A stretch of 64,000 nt of DNA from Gordonibacter sp. An230 (GTDB lineage: Bacteria > Actinomycetota > Coriobacteriia > Coriobacteriales > Eggerthellaceae): positions 1 through 64,000 of the forward strand of contig NZ_NFJP01000005.1 in NCBI RefSeq assembly GCF_002159915.1. The letters are read 5' to 3'. Of this stretch, positions 51,801-64,000 are shown one piece after another. Position 1 is the first letter of the stretch. Each line of letters opens with the position of its first letter. Below the pieces are notes generated by a model. It was not told where the DNA came from. It did no database searches and saw nothing but the letters and a program-made list of their open reading frames with translations. The position numbers and the translations under genes are program-made.

Positions 51801-54800
51801 GAACACCATGTTCACGATGGGCAACTCCAACGTGAACGGCCCTGTGGCCGTGCCGGAGGGAACCAGCTACACGTATCTGGATTCCGTGGACAACGTGGGC
51901 ACGAGCGAATCGGCGGCCCAGGGTGCGGTGCGCACGGTCATCTACGATGTCCTCCCCCATGAGGGGGACAAGACGGCCACCAACCCGGGCGACGGCGACG
52001 GCGAGCCCCGCGACTCCCGTTGGAACGGCTGGCTGGAGGATTTGGATTCCGTGGTGATGACGCGTGCGGTTCCCGATGGCGAGACCGGCGCGCGGAAGGA
52101 TCAGGTCCTCAACGATGACGAGTGCAGCATCTGGGTGGGCCCCATCAAGACGGAGGGCGGAACGCTGATCCCCCAGACCGAGGACGCCCTGCCCAAGCTC
52201 TATCAGATGGGCGAGGCCGATCAGCTGAAACTCATGAACGAGCTGTACTACGACGTGCGCGACAACGGCGGCTCGAAGATGGCGTCGTATTCGTTCGTGA
52301 GCCTCGACGCGCTGAAGGAGTACTGTGCGGAGCACCCCGAGGAGGCGGACAAGCTCAAGAAATCCGTGCGCGCCATCTGGGCGCAGGTGATGAACGACGA
52401 TCTGTTCGTGCACACTTTGGGCACCATTCGTCTCAGCTACGATCTTCGCGCGCCTTTGAACCTGCCCAAATACTTGGGCAACCTGTCGGGCGACTCCCAG
52501 TGGGATTCCGATGTCGAGAACAACCCCGAGCGTGCCGGCCAGCTGGCCGACGTGTCGCAGAAGAACACGTTCGCTCAGCGCGTGAACAAGGGCACGGGGG
52601 CCACGGCTGACGACGAGGCGGTCATCCGCGAGAACTCTTCGGCGGGCGCGTTCGTGGACGCTCCGTCCGGGAGGGGCTACATCGGCGACTACGTGTGGCT
52701 CGATCCCGACTGGAACTGCTTGCAAGACGATACGGAAGGCGCCGTGACGCAGGACGGACTAGGGCGCGACACCACGTACCATCGCGCTTCGAACGGCCGC
52801 TGGCTGCTGTCCACCGGAAAGGCCATCGATCCGGAGACGGGTCTGTGGACGGGGACGTACGGCGACGGTGCCGCGACGAGCGACCTGTTCCGCGACCTTG
52901 ACTACGACGGCAAGCCCGACGATCCCGGCGTGAACGGCGTGAAGGTGGAGCTGCTCAACGAGTTCGGCCTGCCGGTCAACCGCGATGGGGAGGTTTCCCA
53001 GCTGGTGAACGATCCCAACCTGACGGACGGGGAGGATCGCTGGGTGGTGTGCGATCCCGAGACGGGCGAGCCGGTGAAGAACGCTCAAGGAGGCTACGAC
53101 CTGGCGGAGGCCGGCGCTCCGTACTCGTACGTGACCGAGTCGGACTACTATGACAACCAGGGGTACTATATCCTGTCGAACCTCGTGCCGGGCTCCTACA
53201 AGCTCCGCTTCACCTTCCCGAAGGAATACGCGGGCTATTCGCTGAGCACGCATCAGATCGGACCGGACGATGCTCGCGTGTCGATGGACGTGCGGCATGT
53301 GGTCGACGACCCGTCGACGCCGGAGGATGAGACGGCTCTGGTGGCAACCACGCGCGACGCCATCGAGGTGGAGGCAGTGGCCTACGACGAGGAGGCGCTT
53401 GCAGCCGGGCGCTTCGACGAGGTGCACGCTGCTTACGACGCGCGCATGACCAGCTACGACGTAGGCATCGCCCTGCCGGTCACCTATGAGGGCGTGGTGT
53501 ATCGGGACGATATGCTGGCCGACGGGACGCTCGAGGACGAGGACGCCATCGACGGCGTGCTCGACTACCATGGCACGGACATCGATGCGCAGCTGGGCTC
53601 CGGCACGGCGGCGTCCGAGAGACGCTTGGCCGGTATGACCGTGACCGCTCGCGACTACGATCCCGAGACGGGGGCGGTGTCGGAGGAGCCGGCCGTCGAC
53701 GCGGACGGGAATCCCGCCGTGCAGGTGACGGGCCAAGAGGGACCTCAGGGCGAAGGATCGTTCTCGTTCCGTCTGCGCACGGGGCGTTCATATGTGCTGA
53801 CCTGCGAGGATGAAGGAGGCACTCTGCTTTTGAAGCCCACGCTGTACGTGCGCAGCAACGACCCGCTCGAATATCCGACATCCGAGGGCGGCGTGTGGGA
53901 CAACGACCTTCAGCTGAAAGACGGTCGCGGCATCACGCGCGCATTCGAGGCGAAGGTGCCGTTGGACGAAGACGGGCATGCCGTGTACGAGCAGCCTGGC
54001 GAAGCGTGGACGGGGCTCGCGCGCTATCGCAAGATAGCGATGGGGTGGATAGACGGAACGAAAGGCTATCTGGGCAACTTCGTGTGGCACGACGAGGACT
54101 ACGATGGCGTGCAGGATATGGACGAGCCGGGCATTCCAGACGTGGAGGTGACGCTGGAGCAGTACTGGTGGAACCCCGGCAAAGAGGGCGGTGCTGGCTG
54201 GGAGCGCGTGCTCGACGCCGAGGGCGTGCCAGTGGAGCGCACGGAAACGACGAGCGCGTCGGGGTTGTACCTATTCAAGAACGTGCCCACCTACGTGGCC
54301 GATCCGAACGACGCGGACGACCCCGACAAGCCCGAGGAGCAGAAGCAGAAGTTCTTGGCCGGTTACCGATTGAAGGTGGACGAGGGAGCCGTAACCTCTC
54401 TTGATCGCAACTGGGGCGTGACGCTGCGCAACTACGCCGCTTCCGGCGCTGTCGACGAGGAAGCCGACTCCGACTTGGCCACGTCGAGCGCGTCGACGTC
54501 GGGCACCCCCGTCTTCTGGATGAACGAGGAGGGCTTGCAAAGCGATGACGACCTCGCGTTCGGCCAGATGATCGTCTTGGCCACGCCGATGGACGACGGG
54601 ACGGCGGACGGAAGCGGCGTGGTGGCCGTGGAGCCGCCTGGCGAACAGGCGCGTCGCTACGATCTGAGCAACGCCCAGCGCATCGAGTCGTGGGACGCGG
54701 GGCTAGTCGAAGTGCCCACGGCGCGCGTGACTGGCCGCGTGTGGAACGATGCCGACTATGACGGCCTGCAGAAGCTCGATGAGACGGGGGCGTACCATCC

Positions 54801-57800
54801 CGACGAGCCGGGGCTCGAAGGGCAGCTGGTGGAGCTGACCCAGTGGTACTACGACGAAGGGCGCGAGAACCCCGACGATGGCGACAGCCACTGGTTCCGC
54901 AACGAACGGTTCGGCGAGGATCGCTGGACGAAGGGCATCGTGTCGAACGGCACGGCGTCGCAGGGCGTCGTGTCGGTTGCGACGGATGCGGACGGCGTGT
55001 ACGCGTTCGACAACCTTCCGACGGCCTATACCGACGACGACGGCGGGCATCGCTTGGCAGCGTACCGCGTGCGGCTTGCGGCGCTCGAGACCGACGACGA
55101 CGGCACGCCGTGGTTGCTCACGCGCTACCATCAGGGAACCGACGACGAGACCAGGCTGCTCGACTCCGACGCGGCGACGCCGGGCGAGGACATGGCGGTG
55201 ACCGACCGCTACGCCTCTGGCTCCGCGGGCACGGACGAGGGGACGCGCTCCCATGCGGGGCAGATCATCTTGGCCGGTCCGTCCGATGATCGCGTGGTGG
55301 AGGGGCAGGCAAGCCAGGTGTCCGTGACGGCCGGCGACGCTCCCGACGGGACGGCCGCCGTGTACGACTGGCTGCGTTGCGCGGCCGACGAGGACGGCGA
55401 GGTTCCCGGCGGCGACGTGGGCGAGCTGTCCGCGCCGCGTCCGAGCGTGTCGGGCTTCGTGTGGGTGGATGCCGACAACGACGGTGTGCGCGATGCCGAG
55501 GAGACGGAAGACGCGCTCGATGCGGGCGCGAGCGACCTTCCCAACGGCGTGCAGGTGACGCTTGAGCGCTACGTGCCCGATGGGGCGGGCGGCTGGACGC
55601 GCGACGCCTCGTGGGCGAGCGAGGACGCGTGGCGCGCCTACGACGAGGATCCGACGCGGGGCCTTCCCGAGCATAATGCGGTCACGGCCACGCAGTCGCC
55701 GGTGCCGGCCGCTTCGCAGGAGCCGGGCGCGGGCGAAGGCGGCGAGGATGCCGCCCAGCCCGGCGTGTTCCGCTTCGACGGCCTGGCGGCATCCGCCTAC
55801 GACGCCGAGGAGCGGTCGTACGTGCCCTACGCCTACCGCGTGCGCGTGACCGATGCGCGCTACCTCGGCCGCGACATCCTCATGGCGAAGTACCGGCGCG
55901 GCGACGACCGCCGGGTCGATTCCGACGTGCGCTTCGAAGACGGATACCTGATGGATCTGGGCGAGGACGGCCAGTCCCGTCCGGAATACGACGTGCTGCT
56001 GGACGTGGCCGACGAGCAGTCGCTCGCCGCGAACACGATGGGCGACCAGCCCGTTTCGGGCAATCCGAACTACGAGTGGGCGAACCCCGGCACGGCGGGC
56101 GCGCCGACGCTCTCCTACGACGCCGCGAAGGCGTCGGATCGCGCCTCGAACGATGCCGGCATCATCGTGCCGCCGACGCAGACCGTCTCCGGTCGCCTGT
56201 GGAAAGACGCCGACAACGACGGCCTGATGGACGAGGGCGAGGAGGGCCTCGGCGGCAAGAAGGTCGTGCTTAGGCAGTGGGTTTTGGACGACGAGGGCGC
56301 ATGGGTCCGGGTCGAGAGCGGCGAGCGGGAGTGCACGACGGCCGCCTCCGACGAGGGCGGCGTGCGGACGGGCGCGTTCTCGTTCGAGGGCCTTCCCACG
56401 TACGTGGGCGGCGAGGAGGGCGGGGTGCGCCTCGCAGGCTACACGCTGGAGGTGGCGGGCGCTGGGGCCGACGGCATCGGCTCCGAACCGCGTGCGCGCC
56501 TTCTGGCCGAAAGCCCCGCTCGCGACGGCTCCAACTCCACGCTGCGCGGGCCTGACGACGCAGCGGCCTCCGAAGGCTCGGCATACGGAGCGGGAAGCTA
56601 TCCGCTTCGCTGGAGCGAGGAGAGCAGCCAGGCGAACGGCGAGGACGGCCTGGTGCGCAGCGTGCTGAAGGGCCGCCTGGTGCTGGCCGCGCGCGCGGAC
56701 GGCGACACCTCGGCCGAGTACCGGGTGGATGCCGACGGCCTTGCGTTCGACGTGTCCGCAGGCCAGGACGAGAGCCGCATGAACGGCGGCGTGGTGCCCG
56801 ACGCCCTGGGCCGCATCGAGGGCACGGTGTGGGACGACGCCGACTACGACGGCGTGCGGGCCTTCGAGGGTGCGGATGCGGTCGACGAGCCGTTGGCGAG
56901 GCAGCGCGTGCATCTGACGCAGTGGTACCGCGAAGGCGACGAGTGGGTGCAGAACACGGGCTTCGGCCCGGGCGAGGCGGGTGCCCCCGAGGGGAGCGTC
57001 ACGGTCTCGACGGACGACGAGGGCGCTTACGTCTTCGACGGGCTGACCTCCTATGTGCAGATGGACGGCTCGGGTCGACCCGTGTCGCGTTACGGCCAGG
57101 GCCGCGTGGACAACGCCGCCGACGACTTCCGCCTGGCGGCGTACCGCGCGAGCGTCTCTTTGCCCGACGGCACGGAGGCCACGCTGTACCATGCCGGGGA
57201 CGACCGCGCCTTCGACTCGGACCTCGTGAGGCCGGACGGGGACGCGGCGGGCGAGCTGCGAGAGACGTTCGACGACGGCGAAGGGGCCTTCGACCATGCA
57301 CGCGAGGACGGCTACGTGGTGTTGGCGCAGGTGCAAGCGGCGAACGGCTCCTCGGGCGCTCCTCAGTACGGAAGCGAGTTCAACGGCGTGGCCTACGACG
57401 CGCTGGCTGGCCGGGAGCGGCAGCGCGGCGGCGACGCGGGCGTGTTCGCGCCGCGCTCAGCCGCCCTGTCGGGCACGATATGGAACGATGCGGACAAAGA
57501 CGGCATCCAGGACGGCCCGGAAGCCGAGCCCGGCATCGCCGACGTGGAGGTCACGCTCGAGCGCTGGTACTGGGATCCCGCCGGCGACGGCGCATGGAAG
57601 CCCGTTTCGGACGGCGGCGCCGAGGGCCGCAGCGGCGCTGCGGAGGCCTCGACGACGACAGACGGATCGGGGGCCTACCGCTTCGACGTGCCGACGAAGG
57701 TCTCCGTTGACGGCGTCGATTATCTGGCGGGATACAAGGTGCGCATCGACCAAGACGCGCTTCGGGCGCTGTTCGCCCAGGCTGAAGGCGATGGGAAGCA

Positions 57801-60800
57801 CGCGTGGGCTCCCACGCACCGCCGCGCGGGCGAAGACGCCGCGCTCGATTCCGACGTGGCGCGGACGTCGGAGCCGGTGGAGGGCTCCTCTGCGGCGGGC
57901 AACGCCTGGTACCTGACCGATCCGGGCGCGGACGGGGAGTTCGCCATCGTGGCTCGTCCCGCAGAGGCGGGGTCGCAGCATGTCGTGGACGGCCCCGACG
58001 ACGCCCGCTACGATTACCTGAACGGCTTCGAGGACGACACGTGGGACGGCGGCCTGGTGGCCGTGCCGTCGGCGGGCCTCGAGGGCGCGGTGTGGGCCGA
58101 CGCCGACTACGACGGCCTGCGGGCGGACGGTGAGGCCGGCGTGGCCGGCCGGCGCGTGCTGGTGGAGCAGTTCGTCCTGCGCGACGGGGCGTGGCGGCGC
58201 AACGGGGCCTTCGGGACCGCGTCCGACCCGTTCACCTCGGGCGCCGTGGCCGACGCCTCGGGCGCGCCCGCCGAGGAGGGCGGCCCGGGCGAGGAGGGCT
58301 TCCTCGCCGTGCGCACCGGGGCCGACGGGCGCTACGCGTTCCGCGGGCTGCCCACGGCGTGGACGGACCCGCAGACGGGCGCGGCCTACCTCGCCTCCTA
58401 TCGCGTGCATGCGGAGGGGCTCGGCGACGACGAGCTCCTCACGCGCTACCATGCGGGTGGCGCGGATGACGCGGGCGCGATCCTCATCGACTCCGACGCG
58501 GACGCCGCGGACGCGTCCGGGCGCTATCCGCTGCACGATCTGCGCGTGGGGCGGGACGGCTCGGTGGGCCTGCGCCCCGACGACCGCATCGTGCTGGCTG
58601 CGCCTGTATCGTCCGATGCGTCCGGGTTGCTTTTGGGCGCGTCCGATCCGGCTGACGGCGACGCGGCCTACGACGGGCTGACGGCCGTTGCCGACAGCGT
58701 GGCCTCGGGAGATGTCGGCGTGGTGGCGCCTCCTGCGGCCGAGGTGTCGGGCACGCTGTGGTGGGATGCCGACCACGATGGGCTCTACGATGCCGAGAAC
58801 GAGGCGGTGCTTCCCGGTCGCACGGTGCTTCTTCGGGCCTGGCGCCTGGACGACGCGGGCGCATGGGTTCGCGTCGAAGGGGGAGACCAAACCGCCGAGA
58901 CGGGCGCGGATGGCCGCTTCGCCTTCGAGGCCCCCGCTTCGATCATGGCCGATGGCGGGCGGAGCTTGGCCGGCTACACGCTCGAGGTCGACGGCACCGC
59001 GTTTTACGAGGCTGGCTCGAAGGGCGTGGGCGGGCTGCCGGTGACGGCGCTGCAGGCCTTCTCGCCCGATGCCGACGACGCGAACTCGAAGGTGCGCAGG
59101 CCCGGCGACGAGGGGGTTGTGGCTCCTCAGGTCGAGGGCGCCTACGCCTTGGCATGGGACGCGTCCGCGTCCGAAGCTGACGATGCGTCCCGTCGCGTGC
59201 TGGGCGGCCGCATCGTGGTGGCCCTGCCTCAGGAGGAGGGCATGAGTCCCGACTACGCGCAGGCGGGCTACAACATGGCCTTCTCGGCGGACGAGGATCG
59301 CATGAACGGCGGCTTCGTTCCGGCTGAAACGGGCTCTGTCGAAGGCTTGGTGTGGAAGGACGTGAACTACGACGGCGTCCAGCAGCTCGATGGGGACGAC
59401 CCCGAGCCGGGGATTTCCGGTCGCTGGGTGTACGTGACGCAGTGGTATTTGGGCGACGATGGATCCTGGGTGCAGAACGAATCGTTCGGGCAGGCTGCCG
59501 GCAATGAGGGCTTCGACGCCGACGGGGGCCAGCCGCAGCACAGCCAGAAGGTCCAAACCGACGAGGGCGGCCGGTATCGTGTCGAGGGGCTGGCTCCGTA
59601 CGTGCAGCTGCGCGACGGGGCGCCCGTGGCGCCTGGCTCGCCAGGAGACGACGACTTCCGTTTGGCGGCGTACCGCGTGAGCGTGCAGGGTCCGGCTGAC
59701 GACGAGGTGGTCACGCGCTTCCATGCCGGCGATGATTGGCGCGCCGACTCGGATGCGGTGGTGGCCGCCGACGGCGAGCCGCTGCCGTTGTACCCGCACT
59801 ACGAAGGGGTCGACGAGGGCGGCGCGCTGCAGGCCGAGGGCATGGTGGTCGTGGCCCATCGCGTGTCCGCAGGCGATGCCGAGGCGCCATACGCCGTGGA
59901 GCGTGGCGGCGTCTCCTACGACCCGGTGCGAGCCGAAGAGGGGGGCGTGGAAGGCGGGGATGCCGGTTTCACGCCGAAGGCCCTCACTGCTATCAGTGGG
60001 CATATTTGGGTGGATGCAGATCGCAATGGCGCACGCGATGCCGACGAGGCCGGCGTGGCCGATGTGGAGGTTGTGCTCGAGCGTTGGTATTGGATGCCCG
60101 ATGGCGACGGCGGGCAAGGAGAGTGGATCCCGTATGCCGTCGATCCCGTCGATACGGCGATGACACGCGGGGACGGCTGGTATCTGTTCCGCGATCTGCC
60201 GACTACGTTCGAGGTGGGCGGAACGGAGCGCCTTGCAGGCTACCGGGTGCGCGTTGACGGTGCGGCCCTCGGGGGCCTTCCGGTCGCTTACGGTGTGACG
60301 GCGCGCCATGCTGCGGGCGATCCGAACGATCCCTCGAAAGACTCCGATTTGGCAGAGCTCGTGGGGTCGGCCCTTCCGGGCGCGCCCGAGGCCGAAGGGG
60401 GCACGCGCTACTTCACCGACGAGGGCGATCTGCCCGACACGGACGGCTTCGTCGTGGTCGCAAGCCGTTTGGAAGACGGCGTCTCGAGCCAGTACGAGAC
60501 GATGGGGCCCGACGGCATCCGCTATGACGCGGCGGCCGGCGTGCGCGCCGATCATTTGGACGGCGGCCTGGTGGCCGTGCCGTCGGCGGGCCTCGAGGGC
60601 GCGGTGTGGGCCGACGCCGACTACGACGGCCTGCGGGCGGACGGTGAGGCCGGCGTGGCCGGCCGGCGCGTGCTGGTGGAGCAGTTCGTCCTGCGCGACG
60701 GGGCGTGGCGGCGCAACGGGGCCTTCGGGACCGCGTCCGACCCGTTCACCTCGGGCGCCGTGGCCGACGCCTCGGGCGCGCCCGCCGAGGAGGGCGGCCC

Positions 60801-63800
60801 GGGCGAGGAGGGCTTCCTCGCCGTGCGCACCGGGGCCGACGGGCGCTACGCGTTCCGCGGGCTGCCCACGGCGTGGACGGACCCGCAGACCTCCCGCTCT
60901 TACCTTGCGGCGTATCGCGTGTGGGTGGAGGGCGTCTCGGAGGGCTCCGTGCCCACGCGCTACCATGCCTCCGATGCCGACGACCCGTCGTTCGACACCA
61001 CCCGCATCGACTCCGATGCGGATGCGGCCGACGAGGCGGGACGCTTCCCGCTGCACGATCGCGAGGCGTTCACGGCCGGTGATGCGGGCGCGGGCCTGCG
61101 CCCCGACGACCGCATCGTGCTGGCCGACGAGGTTGCCGAAGACGCAGGCGGGCAGGCCGACCCGGCCACGGGCCGCGCCTACGACCTGCTGGCGTACGGG
61201 GCGCAGAGCATGCCGGGCGGCGACATGGGTGAAACGCCCGTGGAGCCCGCCTCCCTCTCGGGCGTGGTGTGGGACGACGCCGACGGGGATGGCGTGCAGG
61301 ACGAGCGCTCCCCGCTGCCCGGTGTGACCCAAGGCTTCGATGCCGCCGCGGGCATAGACGGCGTGGAGGTGGAGCTCACGCGCTACGTGCCGGGTCTCGA
61401 CGAGGACGGCGCGCCGTGCTGGCTTCCCGACGAGGCGTTTGAGCCCGTCCGGACGACCACGGCCGAGGGTGTTGACGACTTCGGCCGCATGTCGCACGGC
61501 GTGTACCGTTTCGACGGGCTCGAGACGTGGGGCGCAGGCGAGGCGGGGTCTCCCGTCGTGTACGCCTATCGCGTGGCGCTGGCCGATGCGGAAGCGGTGA
61601 AGGCATCGTGGCTCGTGTCGGTCCCCCGCATCGGCGACGATGCAGCGTTCGATTCCGACCTGTTCCAGGACGGGCTTTTGGCCGAGGAGGCTTCCCAGGA
61701 GCATTACGTGCTGCTGCGCGAGGCCGATCCCGACACGCCCGCCGCCAACGTGGCGACGGCGCCGTCCGCGCGCGCCGAGGGCGGCGACGGCCTTGCGGAA
61801 GTGCGCTACGACGTGGCTCAGCCTCGTTCGCAGGGGCATGTCGACGCCGGCCTCATGGCTCCGCCGGAAAGCGCCATCGCCGGCACGCTGTGGGTTGACG
61901 CCGACTACGACGGTTTGATGAGCGCCGGAGAGCGGATGCTTGCGGGCAAGGAGGTATCGCTGACCTCGTGGCTTTTGGTGGACGGATCATGGACGCAGGG
62001 GGCGGTCGAAACGCGCCTGACGGGCGACGACGGCCGGTTCCTGTTCGACGGCCTTCCCTCTTCGCGCCTTGACGACGAGGGGGTTCGCCGCCTGGCGGGC
62101 TACACGCTTTCAGTGGACGGCTCGTCGACGCCCCAGGGCGTGGGCGGGCTGCCGGTGACGGCGCTGCAGGTCGACTCGCCCGACGCCGACGACGCGAACT
62201 CGAAGGCGCGCAGGCCCGGCGACGAAGGGGCGGTGGCGCCTCAAAAGCAGGGCGATTTCGCCTTGGCGTGGGCCGAGCGTGACGCCGCCACGTCCGAGCG
62301 CTCGCTTTTGGACGGCCGCATCGTCTTGGCGCGCCCGGCGGCGTCCGGCGACCAGACGGTGAACGGGGCGTACGTGTTCGCGGGCTTCGATGCCGCGCGC
62401 GGCAGAAGCGAGCTTCGCATGAACGGCGGCTTCGGGCCGTTCCCGACGGGCGCCCTCGAGGGCGTGGTGTGGGACGACGAGGACTACGATGGCGCGCAGA
62501 ACCTGGAGGCCCCGGGCGAGGAGGGGCTGGAGAGCGGCGTGCCCGGCCAGGTGGTGCGCGTAACGCAGTGGTACCGCGAGGGCGGCGAGTGGGTGCAGAA
62601 CCTCGCGTTCGGCGACGAGGGCCAGGGCGCTTCGCTGGCCGCGACCACCGACGACGGGGGACGGTACCGCTTCGAGGGGCTCCCCTCGTACGTGCAGATG
62701 AAGGACGGGGCTCCGGTCGAGGCGGACGGCGTCGGCGACGACGACTTCCGCTTGGCCGCGTACCGCGTGTCCTTGGAGGGCGTGCCCGAGGGGTACGTGG
62801 CGACGCGCTACCATGTGGGCGACGACCCCGCCGTCGACTCCGACTTGCTCGTGGACGAGGCGAATCGTTCGCTCAACGTGGTGGAGCGCTACGCCGACGG
62901 CGAGACCGAGACGCTGCGAGGAGACGGGTTCGCCGTGCTTGCGTCGCCGGTGGACGAGGGGTTCGACTCCCAGTACCGGGACGTTTTCGCGGGCGTGGAG
63001 TACGATGTCGTGCGCAGCGTGGCGGCCCAACGCGGAGGCGACGCGGGCTTCACGTCGCCGCGCCTCGCGTCCATCGGCGGCCGGGCGTGGATCGATGCCG
63101 ACGGCAACGGCGCGCAGGACGAAGGCGAGGCGGGGCTCGCCGGCGTGCAGGTGCGGCTCGTGCGCTATCGGTACGAGCCGAGCGAGGACGGAGCCGTGCG
63201 CTGGGTGCTCGACCGGGCGTTCGGCGGCGGCGCGGCCGCGCGCACGGCCACGACGGCCGAGGACGGCTCGTATTTGTTCTCGGATCTGCCGGCCGTCGCG
63301 TGGACGGCGGCAGACGGTGCGGTTTCCAACGCGGTGTACGGCTACCGGGTGTCCGTCGAAGGGTTCCCGCACGGCTTCGACGTGGCGCCGCGCGATGCCG
63401 CTGACGCCTCGGTCGACTCCGATTTGGACGAGGTGACGGGCCGTTTGGCTCCCGACGCGGCAATCGAGGGCCTCATCGTCCTTGCCGACGAAGCGGACGG
63501 GGCGGATCCCGCCGACCTCCAGACGGGGCCGGGAGGCCGTGCGTACTCGCCGGCGCTCTCGCACGATTGCGTCAATGCGGATGCAGGCTTCGTTCCGCAT
63601 GGCACGACCGAGATCGAGGGTCGCGCGTGGGACGATGGCAACCGCAACGGCGTGCAGGACGCAGGCGAGCAGCTGCTCGTCGGCTTGGAGGTGCGCTTGG
63701 AGCGCATGGAGGTGCCTGCAGACGAGCTGCCCGAAGGCTTCGGCGCCGTGCGCGTCGAAGACGCCGCCGACGTGCTTGACGAGGCGGGCGACCCTGTCGA

Positions 63801-64000
63801 GGGCGATGTCGCGGAAGACTCTTCTGCCGACGAGCGCGGCGCTTCCGGGAACGAGTCGCCTTCCGGAGGGGAGGGGGCTCCGTCGGAGAGCGGATGGGAG
63901 GAGGTCGCCGTCGCCTGGTCGGGCGAGGACGGCTCGTACGCGTTCTCGGATCTGCCGGTGAGCTCGGATGCGGGTGTTCCGTACCGCTACCGGCTTCGCG
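33802..64000 (+). CDS. Giant surface adhesin, remainder (partial, runs off the right edge)
   Basis: An uninterrupted frame of 30.2 kb (10,066 codons) with no stop before the window ends. With the 5' part the protein exceeds 10,600 residues. It continues the upstream protein in sense (YEFPHASHVRSSLSF) and shows high third-position GC throughout. From 34100 to about 52600 it consists of beta-rich extracellular modules, many Tyr/Asp/Gly-rich, including related ~220-residue modules at 36289-36951, 36952-37560 and, diverged, 38254-38940. From about 52680 it becomes an array of SdrD-B-like domains, each opening with a W-x-D-x-D-x-D-G motif that should bind calcium. No anchor is seen; an LPXTG-type sorting signal would be expected beyond 64000. 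The likely role is adhesion or a surface stalk; the ligand is unknown. No transporter or sortase is encoded nearby. Confidence 0.85.
36289..37560 (+). repeat. Tandem duplication of a ~210-residue adhesin module
   Basis: Copy 1 (36289-36951) and copy 2 (36952-37560) share ordered anchors: GWRFSFGN/GWRFTVWN, VEPARIVVGPVP/MEPAAIRVGAVP, PSSVWRDGYVDRVMIGF/PASAWGGGYLSEVEVIF, AFVDVFG/AFVDVFG and ADPSWDVSRSDSASLDV/DDPSWDKRDKGSAVIDV. A more diverged third copy lies at 38254-38940 (VGYRFSLKN, CYLSKIELSY, ALDTRNTNEAQATLRV). The family is not recognised. Confidence 0.65.
58044..58376 (+). repeat. 333-bp identical repeat, copy 1
   Basis: I read no difference between 58044-58376 and 60558-60890. It covers the first half of a repeat unit (AGLEGAVWADADYDGLRADG onward). 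Offset 2514 bp, exactly 838 codons. Confidence 0.85.
60558..60890 (+). repeat. 333-bp identical repeat, copy 2
   Basis: Identical to 58044-58376. The sequences diverge abruptly on both sides (downstream ACGGGCGCGG in copy 1 versus ACCTCCCGCT in copy 2), as expected after gene conversion or recent duplication. Confidence 0.85.

Larger units (their letters stand above)
54064..64000 (+). repeat. Array of at least 16 SdrD-B-like calcium-binding repeats
   Basis: Unit starts, each with a motif like VWNDADYDG: 54064, 54721, 55441, 56179, 56809, 57460, 58072, 58738, 59332, 59986, 60586, 61249, 61870, 62449, 63067, 63607. Period 540-741 bp. Inside most units: L-x-Q/R-W/Y-Y..., a 'DG.Y.F.GLPT' turn, LAAYRV or AGYTLEV, TRYHAGDD and DSD. 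A more divergent unit begins at 52675 (GYIGDYVWLD). The array continues past the window. Confidence 0.85.

Noticed and set aside
33826-64000. The adhesin downstream part as an independent gene starting at GTG 33826
   Set aside because: There is no ribosome binding site or signal peptide there. The sequence continues the upstream module across the G9 tract, so a split gene is more likely.
54064-64000. Repeat array considered as a CRISPR or tandem satellite
   Set aside because: Units are 540-741 bp, in frame and protein-coding, with conserved Asp-rich calcium-site motifs.

Overview
This is a GC-rich window (about 65% by eye) from an anaerobic actinobacterium, most likely Eggerthellaceae (Eggerthella/Gordonibacter-like, class Coriobacteriia). 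The placement rests on several secreted twin-arginine flavoprotein reductases, each close to a regulator, on membrane-bound LuxR regulators, and on groES/groEL preceded by a CIRCE operator. It is an inference from gene content.

Layout. 1-1340: gene-free, with a very GC-rich island and an inverted repeat. 1341-11092: a reductase/regulator cluster holding a membrane LuxR with two HTH domains (-), two flavoproteins (+), a third flavoprotein (-), and a second membrane LuxR (+) whose linker contains a G10 tract. 11093-13008: nearly 2 kb without a convincing gene, containing a palindromic element. 13021-15030: a NarL-type two-component pair. 15041-18352: a LysR regulator divergent from an FMN- plus FAD-dependent reductase. 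18481-20828: CIRCE-groES-groEL. 20839-25671: two small membrane or secreted proteins, a putative 10-TM metal exporter, a maltose-type O-acetyltransferase and an HD-domain protein, ending at a strong terminator. 26057-29495: a fifth flavoprotein divergent from a third membrane LuxR. 29496-32086: a frameshifted universal stress protein pseudogene, tRNA-Lys(TTT), tRNA-Gln(TTG) and another palindromic element.

32087-64000 is one giant surface-protein gene that runs off the right edge. A signal peptide and an acidic Ser/Ala-rich linker lead into about 20 kb of beta-rich modules, then a regular array of SdrD-B-like calcium-binding repeats. The 5' part is separated from the remaining >30 kb of open frame by a single G9 homopolymer. 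With G10 (or G7) the two parts fuse into a product of more than 10,600 residues; as read here the product stops after 584 residues. This looks like a phase-variable giant adhesin, though a sequencing error in the homopolymer is the main rival explanation.

How the parts fit together. The five exported flavoproteins probably act as terminal reductases for different small organic acceptors, each switched by its neighbouring LuxR or LysR sensor. The three LuxR/flavoprotein intergenic regions share copies of GGGTGA that may be the regulators' binding sites. Substrates cannot be assigned from sequence alone, and no cytochrome electron donor is encoded in the window.
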